From positions 333,209 to 382,293 of the forward strand of contig NW_014577094.1 of the NCBI RefSeq assembly GCF_000485595.1: DNA of 49,085 nucleotides. The letters run 5' to 3'. The notes under the pieces are model-generated. The model worked only from the letters and a program-made list of their open reading frames with translations. It was not told the origin of the DNA and made no database searches. This document shows positions 1 to 11,966 of the stretch, piece after piece (position 1 is the first letter of the stretch; each line of letters starts with the position of its first letter). This stretch comes from Priapulus caudatus. Its lineage: Eukaryota > Priapulida > Priapulimorpha > Priapulimorphida > Priapulidae. Made by a program: the position numbers and the translations under genes.

Positions 1-564
1 TAAAACCCCAAAATTGACTCTCTTTTTTTTGAGAAAATAGCCGAGATATGTGAAAACCCATTTTCGGGCCCGCGAGGTGAACCCGAAGGAACGATATCAC
101 GTGACCTTTGACAAATTTAGGTTCCAAACCACGCCCAATCGATTCCTTGATGTTTAAAACCCCAAAATCGACTCTAACTTTGCTCAAATCGACCAAAGAA
201 GGGCAAAGATATGGCAAATAACAGTTTCGGGTCCCTTACCGGGCCCATAGGGAGGGGGGGGGTTCCCGGGGTCAAATTTTTGGGCTCCTCAAAAAAATTC
301 TTAGTTGAGGAACATATGAACCCAGATTTGACCCTTAAAAATGTCTTTCATAATTTGCAGATTTGGGCTCTATTACGTGCATAAGCCTCCTGACTATCAG
401 GTGAACGGTGGGTGTTATGTAGATTGGCATATTCCTTACTGCTGTCATATCTCATTCTGTATATAAAATAACCTCATATAATGAATGTTCTGTAAGTTTA
501 ACAGTGCTATAGAAATTCACATACCTTACTTACATTGAATTCATTGGTGTCATATTGTGCGCAG
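1..564. repeat. Intron of ABCD3 with a diverged ~150-bp direct repeat
   Basis: The window opens inside an intron of the ABCD3 gene. Two related segments begin near 1 and 151, each starting TAAAACCCCAAAAT followed by a GACTCT word, and both run on to a GATATG...TTTCGGG stretch. I see no exon here: the next upstream coding exon expected for ABCD3 is not in the window. Confidence 0.5.
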
Positions 565-2560
565 GTTCAGTTGCTGTACATTTTGGATAGAGACGAAGGC
601 TGGGATGCGGTGCAAGACTGGATGGATGTACTGAGCGGAGGAGAGAAACAGCGAATAGCTGTACGTATTAGAGCTATTGTCAAGGCATGTCGGGCATGTT
701 AGATAAAGATCAGGGAAATAATGAGATTAGTGTAAAATTAAATTCTCGTTGAATACTAGGTAATGTTATGCATATTTGATCATATTACGTATAAACTCAT
801 ACGTACAATTAGGGAAAATGACGAGAACAGGCAAACAATTTCAGTGGATGGTGTCTAACTGCAGCAGCATTATATGGTAACTGTGCTTAATAATTAATGA
901 CAAGTAATTTACAAAAAAAATCAAAATGAGGTGTGTATTGTATATTTGCTTGTTAGCATGATTGGTCTTTGTTTGATTTTTGTGATATGAAGACTGCATG
1001 CGGTGGCACTGTAGTCAGCATCTATTCTGTACTATCTTAAGAGGGAAATGACACATTGTATACATTTGTAATGTAGTATAGTCGTGAAAATAATGTCTAT
1101 GCTTTAACTCGAGGTTCAGCGGTCTGTGGCTTAATGACAAGGGACGTGATTTTCCTGTTTAAAAAAAAATCCTTTTGCTTCCCGTAGATGGCGCGACTGT
1201 TCTACCACAAGCCGCAGTTTGCGATCCTGGACGAGTGCACGAGCGCGGTGAGCGTGGATGTGGAGTCGAGCATGTACCAGTACTGCCGGGAGGTCGGCAT
1301 CACGCTGTTCACCGTCTCACATCGGAAGTCGTTGTGGAAGCATCACGAGGTACGTTACCCTGGCAGTATTAAGCAGTGACGTACTGGAGATGGACCTTGC
1401 GATGAATACTGCAATTTTCCTGTGGATGTTGCTGCAGAATGACTGAGAACAGTAGATGGTCTAGCTGTTAGGTCTACAGTTAAAGGATAACGTCACTCCC
1501 ACTTTCAGCATTATTTAAGGTTCAGATGAGCTTGTTATGCTACATAATATATATTGTTTGTTATTTTTATACGAATATATGAGATTTTGATGTAGCTGGC
1601 AGTGCTCACTTTATAGTGGCAAAAACACGATTTTACATGCGCTGCACGGCAGGAAACAATACTCACATTTTTAGCTCACCTTGACATCGTCAAGCTGAGC
1701 TATTGCCATGGGTCGTCGTCCGTCGTCAACATTTGGCTACGGTCAACGATAACTCAGGAACCGTTTGACCCACATGTTTGAAATTGGGTATAGTTGTTAC
1801 TGCTATGCTCCCATATTAAACGTCCTATTTTTGGCAAAAATGGGAATTGCCATTAGTCAGTTCAAGTTCAACGGATGTTGCTCATTTTTGGTATGTGAAT
1901 GAATAAGGGTTTTGATATTTAAAAAAAATTATGCAAATTAGGTAGGGTTTGGCAATTATATAGCATATTATACAGACACGCAGATAACAAACAGTCTGTG
2001 GTGTCACACTCGTCTGGTTCGTTTTACAAGATTTCATTGACAATATCTTTAATGCAAAATTCCTGCTATGAACATATTATGATTTATACTATTATTATTA
2101 TATTATTATGATATAATGATTTATGCTAAGAAACATCAAAGCGGGTATAGCGCCATCTACCGTCACAAATTGTGATTCATTTTGGTTTATAAATTATTTA
2201 TAATTTATATATAATATTATTTATTATTTTCACATGAAAAATTACACATATAATTATCAAGAGTATATAATGGGAGTTCTCCCATATACTCTTCGTTTCT
2301 ATAATGTACGTCGATGGTTGCTCAATTAAAACTGACTTCTTCTCACTCACTCATTTGTGTCCTTTTTTGTGGGGAGCTACAGTGTCATTGACACTTTCAT
2401 TGTGTATACGTTTTACTTTGCATAGATATAATTTACAACGGAGCGCATATGGCCTGACAAGCTCCGTCCGTTTATCTTGCAGTACTACTTGCACATGGAC
2501 GGCCAAGGCGAATACGAATTCAAGCGCATTGAGTCGGACACCGTGGAGTTTGGCTCCTGA
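565..2560 (+). CDS. ABCD3: ABCD3/PMP70-like peroxisomal ABC half-transporter, C-terminal three exons
   Basis: Peroxisomal membrane half-transporter that imports long-chain, branched-chain and dicarboxylic acyl-CoAs (family knowledge). Exons are 565-660, 1188-1349 and 2483-2560, all phase 0 with GT-AG introns, giving 111 residues and a TGA stop at 2558-2560. Only the end of the nucleotide-binding domain is present. It shows the ABC signature LSGGEKQR in the first exon, the Walker B plus D-loop stretch [12 protein letters not shown] with its catalytic glutamate, and the H-loop histidine in TVSHR in the second exon. The last exon ends DTVEFGS, as ABCD3 proteins do; ABCD1 and ABCD2 end differently, so ABCD3 is preferred. 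The transmembrane region, Walker A and start codon lie upstream of the window. The intron at 1350-2482 carries a hairpin-ended repeat. No disabling change is seen. Confidence 0.95.
1671..2400. mobile_element. Hairpin-ended repeat element, copy 1 (in ABCD3 intron)
   Basis: One end (1671-1700) reads TTAGCTCACC and folds through TTGACATCGTCAA into a terminal hairpin. The other end (2374-2400) folds through AGTGTCATTGACACT. The same two end types occur in opposite orientation at 5317-6203, with strong similarity over 1671-1955 (the words CCATGG, GTTATCGTTGACC, ATAGGACGT and ATGCAAATTAGGTAG or their complements). No coding capacity is visible, so this is a non-autonomous element. The family is not assigned; hairpin ends are reminiscent of, but not proof of, rolling-circle elements. 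Confidence 0.6.
2257..2293. repeat. Short palindrome starting TCAAGAG
   Basis: The left arm TCAAGAGTATATAATGGGAG is followed after TT by the complementary CTCCCATATACTCTT, a hairpin of about 37 bp. It resembles the short foldbacks described at 3089, 14643 and 47614. Its right end is CTCTTCG rather than CTCTTGA, and no flanking direct repeat is seen. Confidence 0.5.
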
Positions 2561-3083
2561 GTTCTGCTACCTGTTAGTTGTGCTCCTCATGGATTGTGTG
2601 TGCGATCTACCGAGCAAAGTAAGTTACCGAGCACAGGCCCATTGTCAGAAACATCATGAATAGTTACGACTATCGTAAGTCTAAATTGTCGTAACTTTTG
2701 AAGTGCGTTTGAAGCATCGCGCAAAGGGATGGATGTTTTAAACTTACTATAGTGATAGCTTTTTAGGGTATTTCTGACATTAGAGTCAATGAATGTGCAG
2801 AACGTTCTCGACTGTGGGCACGACTGTGTCACAGTTGTTGGCAGATGCAGGTGTGGAAAGGGAGTTAATTCAGAAAATTGCAAAGCTGTGTGGAGGCTAC
2901 TAGCAGTATAGCAGTTGACACTAGCAGTTGACTAGTGTATCGTGATCTCAGCATCAGGACGTTTTCGAAAGCCGCAACAACAAACTAGCAATTTCACGTA
3001 TGCTACGTTTAGGTCCATTATTAGTTCTTAGTGACAAATGAAGTTGCAACTATTTCACTAGATTTTACAGTTCTATCAGTCGA
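2561..3083. other. ABCD3 3' flank
   Basis: This is the presumed 3' untranslated and downstream region of ABCD3. No clear AATAAA is found close to the stop codon. The only local structure is a short direct repeat of CTAGCAGTTGAC near 2900-2930. No gene is recognised. Confidence 0.3.
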
Positions 3084-3088
3084 TAATA

Positions 3089-3134
3089 TCAGGAGTAGAT
3101 AATAGGGAATAGATTCGCTATTATCTACGCCTGA
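3089..3134. mobile_element. 46-bp palindromic foldback with 5-bp target duplication
   Basis: The element starts TCAGGAGTAGATAATAG and ends with the near-complement CTATTATCTACGCCTGA, folding into a hairpin of about 17 bp with a short loop. Exact TAATA direct repeats flank it at 3084-3088 and 3135-3139. Since the palindrome would predict TATTA on the right, the direct TAATA is evidence of a target-site duplication. No coding capacity. It shares ends with 14643-14691 and 47614-47664. Confidence 0.65.
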
Positions 3135-3139
3135 TAATA

Positions 3140-3970
3140 TGTTATTTTGTTGTTTATAATTATAGTTATTTTGTTGTTTGACTCGTGCTCAATTATGATA
3201 TTAATGAATGACACGGTCTTTAGTTTTTTGTAACTGATTATTCTCAAGGAACGTTGGTACTTTAGTAACGAAATTGTGAACTTGTGGATGCTATCACGAA
3301 CCTATATATACATAATATCTGTAGCTTTGTACATGTTCGCATTAGAGTGCTCTTAAATATCATCTAGTAATCTTCATTGATCTAAGTGTTGAGGAGTGTC
3401 CTCTTTGTGGCAGGTTTAGCATGTTTTATGTAATTATGATGTATGTATGATAAATGATAATATATAGTTGTGCAGATTTTTAATGCACTTACAGAATGAA
3501 CACATAAGTTAATTGCATTGGGGCCCAATTGTGATATAGTATTCGAGTCTTGGTGCAAATATATGTACGATACTTATTGTTATGCATTATTGTCATTTTG
3601 TGATGACCAGTGTTGTTTCCATAATAGAATGCAGGTGAACCTCACCAATCTGGCATTCTTCGGCTAGCCATAATGCAGAAAACTCCAGGTTATTACCGAG
3701 GTCATACCTCGCAACATAATTTAAACTAGCAAAACCTTACCAAACCCTTTGTTAAGCACTTTGTTGAGGTTCGTTTTGATGTATTGTATCTTATAATCAA
3801 ACTATGACCCAAGTGATACGAGATGAGATATTCTACGTGATCCACGAGGTAGTAACTTTTTAAAGAAAGTGAAGACAACGACCAGAGTCCACCGACGTAA
3901 ACACGAAACCAAAACGAATGGTGGTAAGGTATTCAGTTTTAAGAATTGACTTGTAATGGAGTATTAATGG
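3140..3970. other. AT-rich intergenic DNA
   Basis: No coding exon, RNA gene or convincing repeat was found in this stretch between the short foldback and the hAT-type element. Confidence 0.35.
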
Positions 3971-4362
3971 CTATATATTAGGGCTGTGACGATCCACCGA
4001 AATCGAATCGGATCGCGATTCTCTTCCCTCGATCCGATCCTCGATATTTTTTCCCGTATTTTCGATTCCACTTCGATACCACTTTTTTCTTCCAATAGAT
4101 GGCGGCACTACGCTATATACTGTGGAGTGTTACTCACCAATGTTACTCAGCGGCTGTGCAGTGTATATAATGCTATCTACTCTCTAGTCTATTCACCATT
4201 TAGTATTCATTGGCAATTTCTAATAACTTATTATTGCAAAATAATGGAAAAAAAAAAAAAGAAAGATAACATTTCAATATTTTGGGAATCGAATCGAGAC
4301 GCTAATATCGAGAACCGGATCGAATCGAGAGGCTTGTGTATCGTTACAGCCCTACTATATAT
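3971..4362. mobile_element. hAT-type MITE with 8-bp target duplication
   Basis: The element proper is 3979-4354 (376 bp). Its left terminal inverted repeat reads TAGGGCTGTGACGAT; the complement of the right end reads TAGGGCTGTAACGAT. Subterminal TCGAATCG-like words recur at both ends. Exact 8-bp direct repeats CTATATAT flank it at 3971-3978 and 4355-4362. An 8-bp duplication and a TAGGG start fit the hAT superfamily. It has no transposase, so it is non-autonomous. The open frame across it is a by-product of the inverted repeats. Confidence 0.85.
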
Positions 4363-5316
4363 ATATATAGTATGCCAGATTGAAGAGGTTTAACTGTCCT
4401 AAGATAATGTTAGTATGGCATTTTCACAATTCATTTTTCCTGCTCCCCGTCACACAGAAAAAAAATTGTCGTAGATTTGTAGATATTGTTGATGCAATTT
4501 GATACAATATTCGAGTATTTTAAATTAGAAAAACATGTATCGTAGTGTGCGTGTGTACATTTATTCCCAATAAAGGATGACAGTCTTAATGGGGTAGTTT
4601 TAACTGAGTACACGTGAGTTTCACAGCTTTGTAACATGGAAAAAAAAATCCTGTGTGACAGGGTAGTTTAATGAATGTTGGTGAGATTTATTGAACAATC
4701 TGTGATTCCCCCAAATTGTTTCTATAAATAGCTGTGAAATGGTGAAACGCGATAGCTAGCTTGTAACGGGCTATCATTGCTAGTGTTCAGATAGCGGTCG
4801 TAAAATGCACGTAGTGTCAGGGAAGAGAATACTCCATTGATCCACGAGTTTCAGATTTGTTATTGTGTTGGGAGGGTAACTTTTAGATCAGTGTAAATTC
4901 GTGGAGAAAATGAAGCGGGGTAATAAAAATCTGGGGACTTGGCAGATAACGATAGCCAGCCCCTACAGGGAGTACAAAAAATGTTATACAAATAAGTAAT
5001 TCTGATGAGTGTTGATCGAGTGGTCTGGGTTTAAAATGATTATGCGGGCATTTCCTCGCACACCCACTCACCCGCCAGTGTTTCAGTTAATCATGTTAGC
5101 CGTTCTCATCCCTGTTGTATAGTGGTAAGAATATTTCCTAGCTTATATTGAACTTGATGAATAACCTATAAAAATGTATGAATTTATATTCCCTTGACAT
5201 TTAATGTATGCAGTTATTCCCTTGATATTTTATTAGAGCTCAAATAAAAAACTGACGATAGAACTACATGATTTATATTTTCATATATCAAATGTAAAAG
5301 ACTAGTTGGTTATATA
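4363..5316. other. AT-rich intergenic DNA
   Basis: No gene or RNA is recognised. A short TA-rich run at 4360-4372 borders the hAT-type element. The small open frames here show no splice context and no recognisable domain. Confidence 0.35.
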
Positions 5317-6203
5317 ATGAAAGTGTCAATGACACTGTAGCTCACCTTGGGTGTGATAGAAGAGGGAGATGATATTTAAAATTTGGTAAGCGTTTCATTT
5401 ATGACAGACCGAAATGTGATCAAATGTCCTTATTCCCTGTTTTATACTAATAGAAATTTCAGTTTTGTTTCAGGGTTCTTAAATCTGGGCGAGAGATGAC
5501 GCTACGCCTAAATGATCGCCATTTTGGTTTTCGATTATAGCACGCAAAAAAAACACAAAATATTCCAGTCAAATTACTGTAACGAAGAATCTAAAACACA
5601 ATATTACACGTAGGTATGATTAGGTAGGTAGGTAGGTAGGTAGGTAAATTTAACAAAATCGAATGAATCTAGATGGCCATTTTCATTTTTGCCAAAACGT
5701 GGCGTGGCTTGAAAGTAGGTCGACTGGCATGCTCCAAAATAGGACGTTCAAATCCCTCCCATAGCAGTAACAAGTGTATGCAATTTGAAACATGTGGGTT
5801 CTTGAGTTATCGTTGACCGTAGGCAGACACTGAAATGCGTAGTGAAATTGCCAAAATCTACCTAATTTGCATAATTTAAAAAAATATCAAAACCCGTGTG
5901 ATATGTTTTGGGGCCAGTCCTTATTCATTCACATACCAAAAATGAGCAAAATCCGTTGAACCTGAACGGACTTATGGCCATTTCCATTTTTGCCAAAAAG
6001 TGGGCGTGGCTCGAAAGGAGGTCAACTGGCATGCTCCAAAATAGGACGTTCACATCTCTCCCATAGGAGTAACAACTGTATGCAATTTGAAACATGTGGG
6101 TCAAACGGTTCTCAAGTTATCGTTGACCGTAGCCAAATGTTGACGGACGGACGTACGACGCCCCATGGCAATAGCTCATCTTGACGATGTCAAGGCGAGC
6201 TAA
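5317..6203. mobile_element. Hairpin-ended repeat element, copy 2 (inverted relative to 1671-2400)
   Basis: The left end folds through AGTGTCAATGACACT (5322-5336). The right end (6173-6203) folds through TTGACGATGTCAA and ends GCGAGCTAA, the complement of the 1671 end. Inside, a block of about 150 bp beginning GGCCATTT is present twice, near 5676 and 5977, so this copy has an internal duplication. A (GTAG)n run lies at about 5621-5645. No coding capacity. Confidence 0.65.
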
Positions 6204-9041
6204 AAATGTAAACCAAAGTAAAAGCAAGCCGGTATTTTAAACTTTTTCAAAAATATTTATTTACTAATAGAGTACTGTGCAATGTTAGCTGTGAGATTAA
6301 TGACACTGTTTGAAACACTAATCAAATTTACCTTCACAAACTATACTACAGCAAATCATTCAACCTATGCTATTCCATTTCATATTTGCACTATGTCCCT
6401 TCCTCTGCAATAGGAGGTTTCCTTGCTGCGATCATGGTACCAAATATACTAATGTTAGTTTATTTGCACCAAATGTCCCAACCCATACTACAAAATATTC
6501 CCACTAAAATGTAGCTTTTATTCATACTTGCATCCTTTATTCTATTATACATGGGTGAATGGTGAGGTCTACCTACACATTACATTAGTCGTACAATCTA
6601 AAATCACATCTAAAAAAATGCTGGAAATTCACCAATTTTCTGTATTTGGATGCGGCTGCAATTGATTTCAGTTTACACACAAATAATGAATTCTGTCAGT
6701 AAAATTAGAAGAAGCTGGGAGTTGGATTCACAGTCCACATAGGCACTTTACGAAAATGGTGATATTTCAATAGCATTGATAACATTGACAGCACAGTGAC
6801 AATAGAATACGAACCACAAACACGTGTAGCAGTGTGTGGACTTCCAACACTCAAAGACTTGGTAATTAATCAACATCTGTCAGAAAAACAGCACTCAAAT
6901 CTACCATAAACAATTCATTAACTAATCAACTAAGTTTAATATACACAAGTTTACTAATGGCAACGCTTCATGTTTTTAATCCCTATATATGCATAAAGCT
7001 ACTCAGCATAAAAGGATCCATTCAAAATTTGCGGCAATGCTCAAGCAACTATATAGTTGTTGTAGCATTTACAATAAACGAAAACTGACAATCATAATCT
7101 ACATTTATTAAGTTGGCTACAAAGAAACCTATAAACGTTAGTTGATCCGTTGGTTCCAATGCCGCTATTAGTTTATTTATTCACATTATCCTAAGTTATA
7201 TCTTTAAGCAAGCACTGACAACCACTACTCATACGTGACACATTTCAGTTTTATACAAAAATAAAATGATTAAAAAGGCCATTGCTGTAGGAAAATATCA
7301 CCAAGAGCAGCATGAAACCAGAGATAATTCTCTCGTTCAACTCGTGATAGCACATTCACTTTGCAACAGCGTCTGTACACGTGTAAACATTTGCAAATAC
7401 ATTTAGCATACGTAGATTTGTAATGTAAACATGAATTTAAACGTTTTTACACGATTTCCAGAGATGCCATATCTGCTGAATTTACACATGATCACAAAAA
7501 TGGAAAGTTTCAGCACAGCAATTTGGCAACTCTTACAAAATCTCATGTCACTACAGCAAAGCTTCACACAGGTGTACAATATAACTTACAACTTCATTAG
7601 AATAAATACTTCGCATGTCAGTTTCATCGAACTATGTATTCTATGCCCTGAACAATGTGTCTATAAAACTCGCATCAACCTTTGGTTTGACAAATCATCG
7701 ACAAAAGGTCTCAAAAACATTCCCCTATAAAAAAAATGTCACATAACAAATTCTCATCTTCGTAATTACTAAAATCGCTGTATGTAAATATCAACAGCAT
7801 ACTAAAAATGCACATGGAAAATAAAAGCACTGATTAGAGCAAGAAGATTGTTGGCAAGTAGAAATCTATTTGGCAAGTTCCTCAATTTTGGCAAACTTCT
7901 TCATTAAGTAACCTAATTTCTTACTAGAACAAGAGAACACTAAAAGGACATAACAACATAAAATGCACAGATTTATAATCATTGCTTAACTGAGGCTACT
8001 GAAAATGATGAATGCATATTTTTAACAGAAAGCCATGCAGATGATCTTCTGATGCAGTACTTAGCTGCCAAATAGTAATAATATACCTTGTTTAGAGAAA
8101 AGCAACTTTAGAGTGTAATATTACATTTTGTAAAAGAATAATGAGACTCAAAAACCTGAGATTTCATTACGGGTACGTATAAAAAGAACGGGAAAAATGA
8201 CAGAAAGCGAAGTGGGAAGGGAGAGATGAAGGGAGGTAGAAAGTTAATGATATAAGAGATCATGGCAATGCCTGTATATAAGAATAAATAATATTAATGT
8301 ACTTTATCTTCAAACTATTTCAGTATATACAACTTTCTATAACAATTGTGCTGTTCTAGATTCTTCTTATACGTGGATAAATGTTCCAAGCACATAATTA
8401 TAAAATTCATAGAAAATGACTCGATACACATAAATATTTCAAAACTTTATGAAAGGAAACATTTTCATAAAGTAACGAGCACAACCATGTATCTCCAACA
8501 ATTTGGCCCCCACAACAGATAACGATGCATCTTATGGTATCAGCTAAAATCTTTGATAGAAAATTTATAGTTTAATTAATTTAATAATCCACATGTAAAT
8601 ACAAAAATGCAATTAATAAAACGTATTAAACACATACATGCACAATTTTACCTTGTCTATAGGCACCATTAATGGCACACTGTTTCCTCCAAATAATTGT
8701 TCACAGTGATGCATGATATGTAAACATTTCCATTGGTTTTCCAATAACGTGATGAATGGGACCAAAAATATCTTGGAAGGTTTCATTTTCATCATAATTA
8801 TACCACTTATTGATTACACTGTTACTATAAAAGTCTCATTTCTCTATTTAATTGTAAAAAAAGGATCAATAACGAGACAATTAAGCTGTATAAAAAGTGC
8901 TGAAACACTGTTAAAAATTATTTGGGGGACATGGTATAAAAGTGATTGCATGAAACATTACAAAATCACTAGGTAATTTTTACACGCACCTATACACGGC
9001 CAATTGGCCTATGAAGTGGTGATCAGCATAAACTGACATTT
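6204..9041. other. Region downstream of SINHCAF, probably partly its 3' UTR
   Basis: About 2.8 kb of AT-rich DNA follows the SINHCAF stop (reading on the - strand). Complementary AATAAA words (TTTATT) occur at several places, for example near 7103 and 7171, but I cannot pick the real poly(A) site. The small open frames show no domain. No repeat with clear ends was found. Confidence 0.35.
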
Positions 9042-11966
9042 CTAACATGCACCTAACATGGGGGCAAATGCGGTTGACTTCCCAGCCATACCTAGATCTA
9101 TGTTTGTCCAGGGACTGCTGGGTGGAGAAATTACGTCCTCGTGATCACTGCTCACCTCCTCAGATGTTTCGTTGATCGTTTGTCTGGCCCCACTGTCACT
9201 CTGTACTGTGTTATCCATGTTTTCACGTTCGTACTTGGTGGAGTTTGAATTGCTTGAATCTGCACTCGCAACGGGCTTTTGGCACAGTCTGCAGGGATGT
9301 AGGAGTGTTGGGTCAACAAGCACCGTTCCACACGGGCCTTTGAAAATGGTTCCACAACAAATATCCGTCCTGTTGAGAAAAACGCAAAATAAAATCACCC
9401 ACCTTTGTTACTGCACCATATTACAAACAATTTTATACTGCAGCACCATATAAGAGAAATCACTAATGCAGTATCAGTAGCAGAGCACCATTAATTATTA
9501 TTCATATCTTATAAAATACTTTTCCCGGCATTCGTTAACCGTCCAATTCTCCAACTTTTGTTTGCAAGAACTTTGTGTTAGAGTTCCTCTAACTCGTCCC
9601 TTTTCCACAATAATTCATTCTCGCTACACCTCCCCCCATGCCTTTCGTTTACCTACTTACTCACTGTCCCACCCTCGCACACTCGTTAGCCCTCTTACCT
9701 TTGCCAGTAACTCATGTCAAGAAAAGAGCTGAACTGCATCGTGGACCGAGGCTCCGCCCGCTGTGGCGCTTTCCTCCTAGCGCGTTTGCGAGAGCGCCTC
9801 GCCGGTGCCGAGTTTGACTCCTCTGATTCCTCGCTCGGTGTCGGGCTCGGTGACAACACGCGCTCTTCATCGTCACCTGCAGGCACAGAGTCACGTTATC
9901 AGACCAGGCAACGTGATCTCGGTCCACCATATTAGTCTTATCGGGGATTCACAGCCAGTGTGTATGATTTTATCCTACTGTTTATCGCATATACAATCAA
10001 ACCGTTATATAAGCACTGCTCGAGAAAAACACCAAAAGTATCTTTTCTAGACATGCGTCCGTTTTATAGAGGTGGTTTCGCTATGCAAGTGCCACGTAAG
10101 GGAAATGCCAAAGAGTGTCCTTTACATACAGACGTCCGTTTTATATAGGCGAAATCGGCTGGAATAGCTTTGACTGCATGTCACGGAATAAACTGAGTAA
10201 ACAACTAACATGCAACTATAAGTTTAGGTATTTCAATGATCAATTTTTTGTTGCAAAATCATCATAAACGTTTATGTGAACTCCTCTTATTCCATTAGTA
10301 TATGTGGTAGTGAGTTAGAAAGGGACACGTATGACATGCGTAAACGTTTAGTCTTACAGCTGCCTCGGGCTAGTATGATATCAGCTACATGTTGACACCT
10401 ACTCTACCTTGTGTCAACTTTTAAAAAAACCGTCAACTAAGCATCGCTCCAATCGTAGCTGTGAGGCAGAGCAGCTGCACTTTAGCACACAATGTGGGTG
10501 ACTGTTCTGGGGTCCAGGGGCAAACAACACACACACACGCCGCAAATACAAAAGAATGGCTGCCAGGGAAGCATATGGCATCGATGCCGAAATTCCGTTA
10601 GATGCAGCTGCCACTGTAACCACCATGTATGCCTGCTGATTAGCAGGACTCCTCACATATAACGTATACAATGCCTATCCGCTCATAAAAAAGTGTGACG
10701 AACAGCTTTCTTATTACAATCAGTTCGTCGATTCGATTCAGATTGGTTCGCTTCCATTTCAATTTTCAAATGTTGAAAACGAGTAAAAAAAAATCGGTCT
10801 ACATTGTTTTCGATGAAATACTACGGAAATGGCATTTGTCCTATGTAAGTATTTGTGTGCTAACTAGCCTATTATAGCTATAGAAACATTTATACTCTTA
10901 CCTGCAACATCATCAGACAGTTCGGGACTCGGCTCTCTAGCTTTCTGTTTGGAAAGACGCAGTAGCTCTTTGGCCTGTTGTCTCTTTAGTTTCGCAGCCT
11001 TTTCCTTAATTTTCGTTGTGATTTTCACTTTGCCTATCTTCTGCGAGTTTTTGGTCCCAGGGCCAGCTCTTGCATCAACGACCTGCATGACATGATAGAA
11101 TCTATTACACATCAGAACAACTGGAAGCCATCATTCTAACAGGGAAAATCTTTCTTTTCTACTTTTCCAAGGCAACCATCTTCGAGTAGTGCAAAATAAC
11201 AACATTCTTTCCCAATTACACCTCTATTTATTCCTCTTTATGTAGTCTTAGCTAATACATTTGGTCCTCCCAATAGTGGCACCATTTCTTACATGATTCC
11301 AGTGTCGCTTGCAGTCCTTTGGTAGCGTTCTCCAGCGTTTCACCAGCAAAACGCACGCATTGCATATGTCGCCTACGCGCTCTTCTGTTACCTGGAAGCA
11401 GGCTGCAAAGTGCCTCTCGTATCTCTCGCTGCTCGTAAACCGTGAGCTGCAAGCAAGCGACGAAGGGCGAGTCTTAACGACCGGTGTCAACAACATGCGA
11501 TTGAAGGTTGCGTGTAATGCTTCCTTTATGTACTATCAGATTTATATCGTCGCGTTTCATAGAATATCGCACAGAGGGCGATGCACTTGGTGACCTGTAT
11601 TAATGTCTGTCACGAATTTATAGTTATCGGTGATGACTTGATCCGCAATAAGTGTACCATATCACTTCGCATTGAAACGGCTATACAGTAGGTGTGACCG
11701 ACAAGTAAAAAACCTTGAATTAATCCTAATATTGCCACCTATCAGTGTGCAAATATCAGATACCAGACTATACGTATATATACAAATGCTATAAGGTGCA
11801 AGTAACATGTGTATAACTTGGAATTACCAACACATACATACAAGAATTTGATAAAATGAGCAACACAGAATTGCTAGTATCTTTCTAATTACCTGGATGA
11901 CTTTGCCTTGCATATGCAGCAGCCATCTGCACTTCTGTAGGTCTTTGGCTTGTGAAAACTGAACAT
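9042..11966 (-). CDS. SINHCAF: SINHCAF/FAM60A-like SIN3-HDAC complex subunit, complete
   Basis: Subunit of the SIN3-HDAC chromatin co-repressor, nuclear (family knowledge). The exons in reading order are 11893-11966, 11293-11446, 10902-11082, 9699-9876 and 9042-9369. Phases all join and total 915 nt, 304 aa plus a TAG stop. The N-terminus reads MFSFHKPKTYRS then GCCICKAKSSSSRF, followed by GDICNACVLLVKRW and HWNHVVDARAGP. This is the conserved cysteine-rich zinc-finger-like block of FAM60A. The C-terminal block SFLDMSYWQR...ICCGTIFKG matches the second conserved region (about residues 186-215). Between them is a low-complexity linker, lysine-rich then acidic/serine-rich with an RRSRKRARRK nuclear-localisation-like stretch. 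With its tail, this makes the protein longer than the roughly 220-aa human homologue. The start is the only ATG opening this conserved N-terminus and lies 6 nt inside an exon with a strong TTCTTTTCCACAG acceptor, so a non-coding first exon must lie upstream. Confidence 0.95.

Noticed and set aside
3986-4393. 135-codon open frame
   Set aside because: It lies across the hAT-type MITE and is produced by the inverted repeats.
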